From Phymorhynchus buccinoides (lineage: Eukaryota; Mollusca; Gastropoda; Neogastropoda; Raphitomidae), in NCBI GenBank assembly GCA_017654935.2, contig CM065712.1:28849192-28913191 (forward strand): DNA of 64,000 nt. The letters are read 5' to 3'. Shown here in pieces: positions 34,273 through 45,284 of the stretch. Numbering within the stretch: the first letter of the stretch is position 1; each line of letters starts with the position of its first letter. Position numbers and translations under genes: made by a program. Below the pieces are notes generated by a model. The model had not been told where the DNA came from. It made no database searches and saw only the letters and a program-made list of their open reading frames with translations.

Positions 34273-34772
34273 NNNNNNNNNNNNNNNNNNNNNNNNNNNN
34301 NNNNNNNNNNNNNNNNNNNNNNNNNNNNNNNNNNNNNNNNNNNNNNNNNNNNNNNNNNNNNNNNNNNNNNNNNNNNNNNNNNNNNNNNNNNNNNNNNNNN
34401 NNNNNNNNNNNNNNNNNNNNNNNNNNNNNNNNNNNNNNNNNNNNNNNNNNNNNNNNNNNNNNNNNNNNNNNNNNNNNNNNNNNNNNNNNNNNNNNNNNNN
34501 NNNNNNNNNNNNNNNNNNNNNNNNNNNNNNNNNNNNNNNNNNNNNNNNNNNNNNNNNNNNNNNNNNNNNNNNNNNNNNNNNNNNNNNNNNNNNNNNNNNN
34601 NNNNNNNNNNNNNNNNNNNNNNNNNNNNNNNNNNNNNNNNNNNNNNNNNNNNNNNNNNNNNNNNNNNNNNNNNNNNNNNNNNNNNNNNNNNNNNNNNNNN
34701 NNNNNNNNNNNNNNNNNNNNNNNNNNNNNNNNNNNNNNNNNNNNNNNNNNNNNNNNNNNNNNNNNNNNNNNN
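34273..34772. other. Scaffold gap, 500 N
   Basis: Exactly 500 N, the usual placeholder for an unsized gap. Frames spanning it are artefacts. Confidence 0.99.
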
Positions 34773-35124
34773 CAAGAGCGAAAGTGCTAGGCGATGAACA
34801 CTAGCGGCCCCACATATATAGAACCACGAGGACACCACGTCCCGCACAGAACAGGGAGGGATAAAAGAGATATAAACGAGCAGCCACGCACGCTAGGCGG
34901 CAGCGCCCTCCCCACCACCCTAAACGGGCCAAGCGGCCAACCTCGCACCTCATATCCTTCTCAAGGCATACGCCGCCTGCTCCCGAATACGCACAACACC
35001 CCTTTTTCTTACCAAACGCCGCCAACACGGTCTAATTGACAAAGACATCACGTAGAGCACTAAACCCGGGCATAAACGATTTCCTTTCAGCTATGACGAC
35101 GGAATCCCCCCCCCCCATAATAAA
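34773..35124. other. Contig start; nothing recognised
   Basis: GC-rich sequence next to the gap with no identifiable gene or repeat. Confidence 0.45.
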
Positions 35125-35725
35125 TTCACAACACACACATAGTGACAAACTCACACACACACACACAGTGACAAAATCACACACACACACAGTGAAAATT
35201 CCACACAGTGAACACTCACCACACACATACACACACACCAGTGACAAAATCACACACACACCCACACACAACAGTGACAAACTCCACAACACACACACAA
35301 ACACCACAACAGTGACAAATTCACACTCACACACACACACCCACACAGGCCAAACAACACAACACACACCAACACACACACAGTGACAAACTCACAACAC
35401 CACACAGTGACAAACCACACACACACACACAAACACACACAGTGACAAATTAACACACGCACACACCACCAGTGACAAAACCACACAACACATGTGGACA
35501 AACTCACACACACACACAACACCACAGTGACAAACTCACCACTGCACACACACAGTGACAACTACACACAACCAACACACACACAGTGACAAACTCACAC
35601 CAAAACATACACACACATGACAAATCACACACACACCAAACACCCAGTGACAAACTCACACACAGACAGACACACTGACAAACTCACACACACACATACA
35701 GTGACAACCCTCACACACACACTTG
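35125..35725 (+). repeat. CA-rich minisatellite with CAGTGACAAAC
   Basis: Irregular units of CACACACAGTGACAAACTCA, differing in CA length, repeat about 20 times. The sequence is open in two directions only because it lacks stops. Confidence 0.93.
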
Positions 35726-35857
35726 GGCTTAATGGCTATACTGGTGACGTCGGCGTGAGCAAACTGGGTGAACATTTCTCACACACACAAAAAACACACA
35801 GAGACAGAAACACGCACACCTGATAACGTCCAGAACGTTGTCAAGCTTAATGGCCAT
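35726..35857 (+). repeat. GCAAACTGGGTGAACATTT module, copy 1
   Basis: It contains CTTAATGGCTATAC, GGCGTGAGCAAACTGGGTGA and a CACA run, then ACGTCCAGAACGTTGTCAAG. Copies 2 and 3 at about 36430-36545 and 36546-36615 show the same order, so the region is a CA-linked module array later split by a MITE at 35858-36426. Confidence 0.6.
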
Positions 35858-36426
35858 ACAGACAAATCTCTATTTTAAGACTTCAAAAAAGTCAGAAAAA
35901 TGGGTCTTAAATTGGAGGGGTCTTATAATGGAGGTTTCACTGGCAGCCGTAGAAAGAAAAAGTTCAACACAGTTCATAATCTCTTCTTCATGCACACATA
36001 CAATGAAATATTAAAAACTGGATTTGGGTCTTTCCAACTCCATAGGATTGTGCAATCGATGTATTACAGGTTCACCTCGCCAACTTCTGTTAATCACCTC
36101 CACTCTCGTCCAAAGTCAGTGGTTTTCTTTTTCAAAGTCAGTGGTTTCGTGCTTTTCCTACGCTTTCCGCCATCCTTTCTACAACAAGGGAAGCGACTCC
36201 GCTTCAAGCCCTTGACCGTGGTTGTTTCCCTTTAATCGAAGTCTATGCAGACGACAGCAACAGTCATAAAAACCAACAAAATGGCGGTAGTAAGTCGCAT
36301 TTTAGAGGAAGTCGTCTAAGAGAGGTCGTTTACAAAATACATAGTAAAATGCATCCGTGCCAACAAATCGGTCTCAAATGAGAGGTGGTCGCTTAACAGA
36401 GGCTCGTAAAATAGGGGTTTGTCTGT
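35858..36426. mobile_element. MITE with ACAGACAAA ends
   Basis: The left end ACAGACAAATCTCTATTTTA is mirrored at the right end by TAAAATAGGGGTTTGTCTGT (two mismatches). The inside includes GTCTTAAATTGGAGGGGTC and an AAAATGGCGG motif. It separates copy 1 from copies 2-3 of the flanking module. No TSD seen. Confidence 0.75.
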
Positions 36427-36429
36427 CTT

Positions 36430-36615
36430 GTGAAGTCAGCATGCGCAAACTGGGCGAACGTTTCTTACACAACACACAGACCAAAACACACAGAACACAC
36501 AGACAACACACAGACCCTACACACACACACACAACCTGAAACGTCCAGTACTTGTCAGCCTACTGGCCATTATGGTCACATCGGCGTGCGCAAACTGGGT
36601 GAACATTTCTTCACG
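36430..36615 (+). repeat. GCAAACTGGGTGAACATTT module, copies 2 and 3
   Basis: GCATGCGCAAACTGGGCGAA and, after a CACAGA run and ACGTCCAGTACTTGTCAGC, GCGTGCGCAAACTGGGTGAA. Each is followed by CATTTCTT-like sequence. No splice-flanked exon is evident. Confidence 0.55.
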
Positions 36616-36964
36616 TTTCTCCATCTTCTTGAATCTGTACAACAGATTCACACACACCACAAAATTAATGCTTCTTTTATTCAGGATCCAGCAGCGTCGC
36701 AGGTGCATTACTGGCAATAGTGCCGACGGAAACTAGGAGGGCGCAGCACCTACAGAAAACAAAGAAGGGAAAGACCTAAACTTGCACTGGGTTTAAACCC
36801 CCAAGTTCAGCCGGGAAGGAAACAGGCCCCCACTCCAGCAACAAGAGGGGGAGAATTATTAGTGGTCAGTGGGGAGGCTCAGATGGAGATTTATCAGCGC
36901 CGATGTAAATGCGCTGATTGAGAGCCTGCGTTGCCGGCTGGCTCACTCAACTGTTCCACTCTTC

Positions 36965-37365
36965 TGCGTTCCAGGGCCATTGCTCAAATCTCAATCCGGT
37001 GGTGGAGGGTGAAGTCTGCTGCCTTCTTCAGCCACCATCTGTGGGTCCCACCGCTTCTGTTGGAGATCCCATCCCTTCTGCGTCAGTGCCAGCTCAATCT
37101 CCAATCCGGTGGTGGAGGGGGAAGTCTCTGCGTGCCTTCTTCAGCACCTCTGTGGGTCCCACCATCTTCTGTTGGAGCTCCATCCCTTCCGGCCAGGGCC
37201 ATGCTCAAATCCCCAACGGTGGTGGAGGGTGAAGTCTGCTGCCTTCTTCAGCACCTCTGTGGGTCCCCACAGCTTCTGTTGGAGATCCATCCCTTCTGCG
37301 TGCCAGGGCCATGCTCAAATCTCCAACCCCGGTGGTGGAGGGTGAAGTCTGCTGCCTTCTTCACA
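36965..37365 (+). repeat. ~113-bp tandem repeat, about 3.5 copies
   Basis: GGTGGTGGAGGG recurs at about 36998, 37107, 37219 and 37332. Each is followed by GAAGTCTGCTGCCTTCTTCA, a CTCTGTGGGTCCCAC block and TTCTGTTGGAG. The frames stay open in several registers because the unit has few stops. No known protein repeat matched. Confidence 0.85.
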
Positions 37366-37514
37366 GGCATGGTAGTGGGGGCAAAGTGGTTTTCAAGGAA
37401 AAAGGCCGGGGGTCCAGGGGGTCGAAGAAAATTCAATAAATGAGAGTTAAATTTTCACTTTTTTTTTATGCCATTTCAATGCATTTTTTTTAATAATTTT
37501 GTTTCAAACTGTTC

Positions 37515-37700
37515 GCAGATTTTCCGCATTCCGGAGGTCTACCATGCCTGTCTTCAGCACATCTGATGTCGTGGTAAGTGGGGCACTCCTGGAGGATGCG
37601 CGCTCCGGGGATTGGATGCCAGTTGCCACAACACGGGCACTCGCTGGTGTATGGGTGCTACTGTTGGGGGGTTCAGGGGGGCAATTGCAATTGCAGAGAT
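37515..37700 (-). mobile_element. LINE ORF2 C-terminal fragment
   Basis: One minus-strand frame reads CPCCGNWHPIPGARILQECP, then a TYHDIR stretch. The C-x2-C-x-W-H and LQECP pattern is typical of the cysteine/histidine-rich end of LINE reverse-transcriptase proteins. Other parts of the element are not recognised nearby. Confidence 0.5.
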
Positions 37701-38574
37701 CATTTCCATAGCTCTCCTGCAATCTGGGAATGGGTGATGAACAGATTACGATTTGACATCATAGTTCTGTTGGCAGACGACAGTTGACACTTTGTAAAGT
37801 GACTGTATAAGTTGCTGAGACATGACAAGTCACATTACCTTTTTACAAACGGACAAAAAATACAAAAGATCTATGGTTAAAATTATATTTTCATGACTAA
37901 GATTTGTTACCGACATTTCAGAAACACAACTATAAAGTCATAAAGCCGTTCAAATAGAAGATAATAATTAGATCATAAGTGAAATACGATGTCAGTGGAT
38001 CCAAACATGACTTTCAATTGAGTTTTTCTAAGCAACATTTTTAACATATTCATTTGTTTAACATCATAAATATCATTTGGTAAATTGAAATATAGTTGAA
38101 ACTTACCTTTCTGTGAAGTTTGTAGCTTTCATAACACAAAATTCATGCTGATAATGTTGAACTTAATTCAAATAAGTATGTGTGAATATGACCCGGCCGC
38201 CATTTTTGTCGGCGCCATTTTGTTGTTGTATTTTCAATTACCTTCGGTGGTTGGAAAGAAAGACCGAAGATTCCAAAATGCCCTAACCACAGTTAACAGA
38301 TCAGAACCACAGTTAACAGATCAACCTTTTTTTGGGGGGACAAAATTTTAAAAGATACGGAATTTCCGTCTCAGCAGAAAAATTAATTTACGGATTTTCG
38401 TTTATACGGAAGGTAGTAGCACCCATGCTGATGTGTTGTCAGGCTGATCCTGTGGAGGAAGGTGTGACTGTCGACGACAGGATCATAGAAGGTTTGGAAG
38501 TGTGAAGTTTTTGACAGGAGTCGGCACCTCAGTTGCTTACGTTCTGATCCCGGCAGTGTCCCGTTCTCAGTGCT
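37701..38574. other. No gene seen
   Basis: AT-rich DNA with two CGCCATTTTTG-type motifs near 38210-38225 and a repeated AACCACAGTTAACAGATCA at about 38285 and 38303. Nothing else recognised. Confidence 0.45.
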
Positions 38575-39325
38575 CAACAGTATCGCAAAGCTTGTTACTT
38601 CCCTCATCCTTTCTCGTATTGACTACTGTAATGCTCTCTTTTCTGGCCTATCAGTCTCTTCTCTATCCTGTCTCCAGCGTATTCAAAACACAGCTTGTCC
38701 TTAACTGCTTTCGTACTTGTCCTACCCTTAGGAAAGAAAAAGGTTCATTATCACGTTAGCCCTCTTCTGCGTTCTTTAACAATTGGCTTACGACGTCGGC
38801 AGACAGCATTGAGTTATAAATAATTGAGTATAATTTAAACACACTTTACTATAAATCTATCCATAAAGCTGCTCCATCTTACCTCTGCGACATCATTATT
38901 ACCATATATACGCGCAGCTCGCACTTTAGAACTTTAGTTTCTGACCCTCTTTCTCTCCAGATCCCTAGGTATAAGCTTTCAACTGTTGGTCGGCGCTCTT
39001 TTGCTGTCTCAGGACCGACCAGCCTGGAACAAACTTCCTCTCTCCCTCCGTCAGCGACCGACTCTCTCTGCTTTCAAAGCTAACCTCAAAACCCACCTGT
39101 TTTCCCCCGTCATTAAAGCTCCACTCTCTTTTTTTCTTCTCTCTCTTGCCATTAGGTCTGTTTTCTGCTATATTCCATTTATGTTATCCGTGTGTGTTCG
39201 CTTTGTATTGCGTTTGCTGTTTTGGAATGACGCTCCTTAATGCTTTATGAATGCTAACGTGTGTGTGCGCTTTTGATTTGATTTCTATCAAGATTCAGCG
39301 CCGTATAACGTTATAAATACTGTAT
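38575..39325 (+). mobile_element. LINE 3' end (family L-A), longest copy
   Basis: Translated pieces in order are LVTSLILSRIDYCNALFSGL, then SCLQRIQNTAC. After a frame change come RSFAVSGP-like, WNKLPLSLRQRPTLSAFKAN and LKTHLF. This is the usual C-terminal region of L2/CR1-type LINE reverse transcriptases. The 3' UTR ends TTCAGCGCCGTATAACG and a (GTT)n tail. Several frameshifts show that it is dead. It is the best reference for the tails at 2723, 30545, 54690 and 58667. Confidence 0.8.
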
Positions 39326-39454
39326 GTTGTGTTGTTGTTGTTGTTCTCTCAGTGGCTGAACAGTATCTTGCTTGACGACTTGAGGCCTTGACTTGAGATC
39401 ATCCTACCTTGTCGCTACCTTGTGCCTACCCGTGGGGATACCTACCGGGGGGTC

Positions 39455-39750
39455 TCTTTCGTACAAATAGTTCCCCCACCTTCTGGAAGTTCTGTGCTTG
39501 TAACTTCTTCAAATCCATCACTTTCTTTGACTCTGCCTTTTTCCCTTTTACTTACTGTCATCTGCTATCTATTCTTTTACTGATTTATCTGCTGTCCATT
39601 CTCCTGCTGCCTTTTTCTATAAATTTCTTACAAGGATTTCTTTCAGCCAAATCGGACTTGCTGGGCCTAACTTTCTTAGTAAGGCGCACAACAGCAGCAT
39701 GACGCATATACGCTGATATGACAGGAAACTGTCTGATTGCGAACAAAGAA
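39455..39750 (+). repeat. Dispersed repeat R, copy 2
   Basis: It matches 24485-24950 over AGTTCCCCCACCTTCTGGAA, TTGACTCTGCCTTTTTCCC, ACTGTCATCTGCTATC and CGGACTTGCTGGGCCTAA, then GCATGACGCATA. Insertions distinguish the copies. Confidence 0.65.
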
Positions 39751-40436
39751 GAAGAAGAAGAATCCTAAAAATAAAATAAAAAAAGTGCCTCTATTAGTAG
39801 TCCGAGAAATCGTACCCGGAAACATTGGCATGACAGACCAGACAGACACATCTACCAATGACCGTTAACGGGGTGGAGCGGGCTTTTCAGTGTTGATTGA
39901 CAGTTTTCTTAACTCATGTTGCCATGTTTTCGAATATTCTCTAACCCCACCTCATCTATCTGTTTTTTTGTTATTCTGTTTACAGTGTTGTTTTAAGTAC
40001 TTCATTATTCAAATCATTATTGTTTGAAGGCTTGCATAGACATTCTATGGTGTGTGCAAAGTTTGAACAATGCACGCCTTCTATTTCCCAAGAAAATGCC
40101 AAGCGTTAAAGTTTGGAGATTGGACCACGGACGCAACACACACATTACACACAAACAAAATGTTCTACACAACCTCACACTTTCCGAACAACTATCATTA
40201 CTAAAGACTCACTAGAGCCTAAACAAAACAACAAGTTATTTCTCTTCTATTTTTAATAAACAAAAGGGGCCTGCTGAATTTGAAATCCGGGTTTCTTGCT
40301 CTTGTGGCTCAGATGGTTTTGTGTGGTTGCGGGTTTTGGTGGTGAGAAAAAAGTGATGTTCTTGTGTGAACACGCTTACAAAGGCTTTGTTGTCCTTTAA
40401 TTAATTATATTAAATATTCTAAAACCAGCTATACAC
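39751..40436. other. No gene seen
   Basis: AT-rich intergenic or intronic DNA. No splice-flanked exon was identified. Confidence 0.45.
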
Positions 40437-40503
40437 CGCCCCCCCGCCGCCTGACAGCCTCCCCCCCCCCCCCCCCAAAAAAAAAAAAAAAAAAAAAAAA
40501 AAT
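40437..40503. repeat. Poly-C / poly-A tract
   Basis: A C-rich run followed by a long A run (T-run then G-run on the minus strand). It lies 20 bp beyond the donor side of the probable USP exon. Confidence 0.9.
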
Positions 40504-40523
40504 CCAAAAAATCTGGAACTGAC

Positions 40524-40574
40524 CTTGAACAAGTTCTTCACAAGGTCCCAGGCCAAGCTGGGGTCAGTTTTAAC
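40524..40574 (-). CDS. Probable third exon of USP-type deubiquitinase
   Basis: On the minus strand, TTGTGTGTCCTCAG is a good acceptor, followed by 51 bp (17 codons) reading VKTDPSLAWDLVKNLFK, then the donor GTCAGT. The phase (0 at both ends) matches the phase-0 end of the exon at 48514-48653. The helical, charged sequence would fit the region after the Cys-box in a USP fold. The exon is short, so the call rests on splice signals and phase, not on a motif. Continuing exons toward lower coordinates were not found. Confidence 0.42.
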
Positions 40575-40756
40575 CTGAGGACACACAACAAAAAGATACA
40601 TCAATTATCAAAATCACAATGAATCATTTTTGTTTACGTATTATATGCGCAATTAACATATTCATGCACATACACACATGCGCAAACACACGCACATGTA
40701 CATAAACGCACTCATACATGTTACACACACACACAAACCCAGTTTGCACAACAGTC

Positions 40757-41106
40757 CATAGCTGCCAACTTTTCCCAAACAAAATCCTAGGAGGGGGGGC
40801 TCACTGAAGTCTTTCTAAGTTAAAGTTTACCAGCAGCAAAAATGCAATGGCGGCGTGAGACAGGCCTAAAGACCGCCAAACAAAGGATTGCAGGAGGAAG
40901 TAGCCCCCGCTTCCGACATGCGCAGTACGAACTCTGCTCCGCGAAGCTTCCTGAAACCCAGTTTTTGTTTTCGGGTTTCATAACACTCGTTTCTGAGGTC
41001 ATCTAAGCTGGAAATTTCGAAATCCGGGAGTTTCACCGTGAATTCCGGGAAGACCGGGAGAGGTGACAAAATCCGGGAGCTTTACCGGGAGAGTTGGGCA
41101 GGTATG
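40757..41106. mobile_element. MITE with CATAGCTGCC ends, copy 1
   Basis: The left end CATAGCTGCCAACTTTTCCC is mirrored by GAGAGTTGGGCAGGTATG. The internal blocks ATGGCGGCGTGAGACAGGCC, GACATGCGCAGTACGAACTC and AATCCGGGAG are shared with the copy at 49559-50061. Flanks show no exact TSD here. Confidence 0.8.
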
Positions 41107-41294
41107 CAACACACATACACAGAGCTGATTCTAGGATTTTGAAAAAGTGGGGGGGGCGTTTCCCCCCCATACCCCCCTAATGAAAAAAGGGGGCAAGGTC
41201 CAATGGATACGAGGGAAAAAGGGGGGGGGGGGGGAGGCGGCTTCCGATTCAATCTTCGCTAAACACTTAAAAATAACCTGGTAGGAACTTGTTA

Positions 41295-41440
41295 AAAGAA
41301 CCTGTAAACCTCTATGCAGAGTGTTGTTAGCAGCTTGACGCTATGCGGAGTGTTGTGTTATTATCTGTTCGACGCTGTGCGGAGTGCTATATTTGCTCGA
41401 CGCTATGCGGAGTGTTGTACTATTAACAACCAAAAGTGTT
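41295..41440 (+). repeat. Short tandem: GACGCTATGCGGAGTGTTG, 4 units
   Basis: CTATGCAGAGTGTTG, GACGCTATGCGGAGTGTTG, GACGCTGTGCGGAGTGCTA and GACGCTATGCGGAGTGTTG follow each other at intervals of about 35-55 bp. The repeat lies about 500 bp beyond the end of the polymerase remnant and might mark that element's edge. Confidence 0.65.
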
Positions 41441-41942
41441 GTGCTGCTGCAGGTGTTGTGGATTAAAATTATAAAGAATAAAAAACATAACAAAAAAAAA
41501 AAGATGTTAAAGAAGATCTGCATACAAGGATTAAAGGGTGCCTGTTGTTGTTTAAAAGCGCATATATTTTATTATAACAACACAAACTTTTGTATTCTTA
41601 TGTTTATTATAATTAAAGTGTGTTTAGCATTAAAATAAATCTTAATTAGTGCGACGATTCTTTAGTAGTGCGGTGTGTACAAAAAACTTAGTATTGTATT
41701 TAAGTGGGTTCGGTGGATCTCCAATGACCTGGTGCGTACGAAAACTCTGGTGTTACAAAGATGCGTTTGGTGTTGGTGGAGTCTAACGATTTTTTATTAA
41801 CTACTACTGTATTTATTCGGTGTAAATCCGATCTAAGTGACCACATTATTATGGTAGAATGTAGTATCAAATAGTTTTATTATCAAATAGGGCTTTTTGT
41901 AGTTTTATTAAATGTATTATTTGTTTTTTAACAACAGAATAA
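41441..41942. other. AT-rich stretch beyond the polymerase remnant
   Basis: No coding sequence recognised. A TTCGGTGGAT box at 41710 also occurs at 45420, with a shorter match (TCGGTGGATT) near 45507, on the other side of the polymerase gene. That hints that this stretch belongs to the same element. Confidence 0.4.
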
Positions 41943-42503
41943 CTAATTCCTTTTGCTTTTTTTAACATCTTTATTAACAACTTCTCCTTTTTCATTTGTT
42001 ATTTTTTGTGTTAGGATGGAGTACATCTTCGCTCTTAAACCTACGTACTCGCTAATAATCGTACCGTTTAATTCATCTTTCATTTTTCCGATTACCTTTT
42101 TATTTTGGGTGGAGTGTAGTGGAGAGTCTTTGGGGTAGTCAGATGTGTCGTACCACGAATCTGCTCCTTTTGCTACATCGGTTTTAAGGTCCTCATAAAA
42201 ATCATTTGTGGGTATATTTAAAACAAAAGAGTCGGTGTCGGTGTACAAAAGAGTTGCATCCGGGTAGTGCGGTTTAATGTAGTCATACAAAAATTCTAAC
42301 ATGTGCAGTTTAGAGAGTTCAAGTACAGTAAATCCAATAAAGATTGGTTTATTTAACAACACTTTTAACTTCTTCATCATTATACCGTAAAGTTCGTCAC
42401 TAAATCTTTTAAAACTTTGGTAGTTGGGTTTAGAGGTTAGTTTTAGGGCTTTCTTTTTTGTTATAACTAATTTAACCTCCTTTCGCTTGTGTGGGTTCTC
42501 CAT
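41943..42503 (-). pseudogene. Family B DNA polymerase remnant, C-terminal part
   Basis: The 186-residue frame continues the polymerase of 42523-45084 after a frame change. Just before its first methionine the frame already reads SSCFGKT, and it then runs MENPHKRKEVKLV, the end of polymerase motif B. The motif C box YTDTDSF lies at residues 87-93 with both catalytic aspartates present. A VIGKMKDE and an EYVGLRAKMYSI block follow, typical of this family. It stops after VVNKDVKKSKRN, well short of the usual thumb region, so the C-terminus is truncated. Together with the upstream break the gene cannot make an active enzyme. Confidence 0.88.
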
Positions 42504-42522
42504 CGTTTTACCAAAGCAACTA

Positions 42523-45084
42523 CTACCTGTAAAGAACCTGGCAAATGTTTTTTTTTTTGTTATTTAGATTTGGCACAAGTTTTGGTAGAGCAGATCCGAT
42601 TGCTTTTGTTTCTGCGGCTAATGGGAAGTCGTTATGCTGGTCATGCAGCTCCGTGGGGTAAACTAAGTCAACTTCTAAAATATAACCCCTTGGTTGGTTG
42701 GGGGTTTGTTTAAATAACCACTCTATAAAACCGTTAATGTTGGATAGATTCATAACTTCAATTTTAAAGTTGTTTAGTGGGAGCGCTTGGCACATAGAGT
42801 GTCCATAAAGATTGTTAGCATCTAAGTACATAATGTAGTTGGATGGTTTTGTGGGATCGTAGTCGTCCAGGTATTTGTTGTTGGCTTTACAGTAAGGGTG
42901 GCACGCCAAACTAATTCCGCCACGCAGTCCACGTTCTAACATTTGTGTTATTGCATCGTTGGAGAGTAAATCTATTTTAATGTTGGTGGATCTAAGGAAT
43001 GCATCCCAACTCATTCCTGGAGCGGTTATATAATTCACAGGATCTAATTCATAGTGACGCATGCAGGTTTTTCTGTAGTTCTCAAAAACATCAGTAAGTA
43101 AACAAACGTCGGCTTTTAAGTATGCGTCGTGGTAATCACCCATGTTTTTACATTTTAACTCGGTCCACGCTGCTTGTGCGTCTTCATATTGTTTGTCGCT
43201 TATATCCAATCCAGTTAATTTAGAAAAGAATGCACCTTTAGCAGGGAGCCAAAGTTCATCAAATCGATCCCAAGAATCCATGTACTCGTAGGGATAGATT
43301 CCTTTTTTTATTAGTTCGGGTTCAAAGTATTTACTTGTAAATGGGAATGTGGTTAACGCTTTAGTTAATCCGTCGAGCGACATTCCTAAGTGTTGTAGCG
43401 AATCAAAAAACGATAGTTGACCGAGTGTAAATGTCATGTACTTTTCAGAGGATTGGGCGATGCACGAACTCGACCTAAATCCTAACTTTTCAAAGTGGGC
43501 TCTAAGAATTAAGTGGGAATCGTATCCACGTAGATTGTGAAAGAATATGGGTAGTTTCCAATTCTTTGGATCGATCTTTAACAGGAGGTTGCATTTGTTA
43601 TGTGCAGCACCTCTAAATTTACCTGTTATGTGATCATGGTCTCTTACTTTGTGGTTTTTGGGTTTACTTGGGTCTTCAAACTCGTCAAAATCATCTTTAC
43701 AAATCCAACACTTAGTAGCGGCGTCGTAATTAAGTTGATCTTGGGGTTGCATAGTTAATTCGTTTAAATTAAGATTGTTGGAGCAGTGATTTCGCAGGTC
43801 CATCATTTCCTTTAGGAAGTAAGATTCGGCGTTGGGTCCTCTGTACATTTTAGGTGTGGAGTGTTTACCGTCAGATCTAACAATAATATATGCATAAGAG
43901 CAGATTTGGTGGTTGTTTAATAAAACAGTTTTAGGGAGTGTTTCTAGGGTTGGTCCTTCGTAGGGTACAAGTAAAGACTCGAAGTCTGCATAAACAACAT
44001 AGGGTGCGGTTAACAACTTTTTATAATTTGTAAAGAATACTTTACTTCCTTCTTTTGGAGTAATTCTTTCAATTATACTGCTAACGGGGCTTTCACAATT
44101 TGTTTGGTGTTTATTCGCAGCAGATACACTTGGTATTCTAAGTAAACATCTTCTACATAAATCTTGTTTTCCTTTGTTATCACTCGTGTGGGTTAATAAT
44201 CTACTCATTGTACGGATTAAAGTATAATGGTGTTTATCTTCCTCATCTGTTATTAAAAGAAGATCGATGTGGTTTTGGTGTGGATCCATTATTCTTGGTG
44301 CATTTTTGGAGGTGCGAATGGGTTTAATTTTATTTTTTTCCCAAGTATAAACATTAACGGTTAGTGGTTTGTTTTGTTCTTCGAATTGGTTAATTTGGTT
44401 GTACGTTATGGGGAATTCCATATTAAAAAAATTCAATTCATTAACATATGGTTTATAATTTGTTATTCTTTCTGGGTGGATGTTAACAGTGTGCAGCTTT
44501 GCTAGAATACACCACATAAAACATTTGTCATCTGTGTTTTTTATATTAATTATGGCTCGTTTGGTTGCTAAGACAGGAGGTAGTGGTATAAAGGAGTTTC
44601 CGACGATTGGTTCATATTTACTTTCTACTAATTCTATTTCAATCACTTCACCTTCGCCCCATCCGGATCCTCGTTGTTTTGCTTCTTCAGAGGCTTTAAC
44701 GAACAGGTCAAACATATTATCTTCCCATTCACTTGTAAAATCATCGTGTGTTAGTACAGTTTGTTGTTTTGTAGAGACCCAAATTAACATGGTTTCATCA
44801 CCACCTTCAGAAGTAAACTCTATTCTTACTGCTAATAAAACTTTAACTGGTGGAGTAATCAATATTCTTTTTTTTATTTGTGTAATAGCAAATTTAACAC
44901 TTTTAATTACATCAAATGTATCAATAATTCTCATATTAGTTTCCTTAAAACTTTGGTCTAATTCACTATCATCTCCAAAATCAATTTCATCTTCTTCAAA
45001 TAAATCACGTAATTGTCTATTCAAGCGTTTTTTGTGGGGTTTTTTGTCTTCCATTTTTAAAGGACAAATAAATACATAATTCAA
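42523..45084 (-). pseudogene. Family B DNA polymerase remnant (Polinton/adintovirus-like), N-terminal part
   Basis: An 853-residue frame of a protein-primed-type DNA polymerase as found in Polinton/Maverick and related virus-like elements. Order: an N-terminal region with KCFMWCILAKLH (about 187-198) and a HIDLLLITDEEDKHHYTLIR block (272-291). A C2HC finger follows (C310, C313, H326, C330), then exonuclease motif I YADFES (365-370). An endonuclease VII/HNH-like insert has CWIC (459-462) and HDHITGKFRGAAHNKCN (483-499). Exo II is FFHNLRGYDSH (514-524), exo III YLKADVCLLTDVF (655-667) and polymerase motif A YLDANNLYGHS (753-763). The frame is lost at a homopolymer near 42549-42560. Several dozen residues that relatives have between motif A and motif B are missing. 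A start at residue 11 (45054) has the better context. It lies in a USP intron on the same strand. No integrase, ATPase or capsid gene was seen. Confidence 0.92.
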
Positions 45085-45284
45085 AATAATTATTTAATAA
45101 CGAATGCAAAACCTACTATAATGTACAGGATTCATCAAATAATCATCATTTAACGAGTACTAAAACCTCACTATACTAACGAATTCACTTAACTTTTAAT
45201 ACATTTTAAATGGATGTTTTTATGCGTGGAGCAGGATCGTCTTTTTTTTTTTAACTTACTAAATTTAACGTTTTTAGTATTTTG
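45085..45284. other. AT-rich upstream region of the polymerase
   Basis: Low-GC DNA, continuous in composition with the polymerase element. No terminal inverted repeat was identified. Confidence 0.4.

Noticed and set aside
34107..34847. Long frames crossing the N gap, also 58074-59064
   Set aside because: They exist only because 500 N were translated as unknown residues.
36965..37443. 170-residue repeat protein on the plus strand
   Set aside because: The ~113-bp unit varies in length and breaks frame between copies. No known repeat family.
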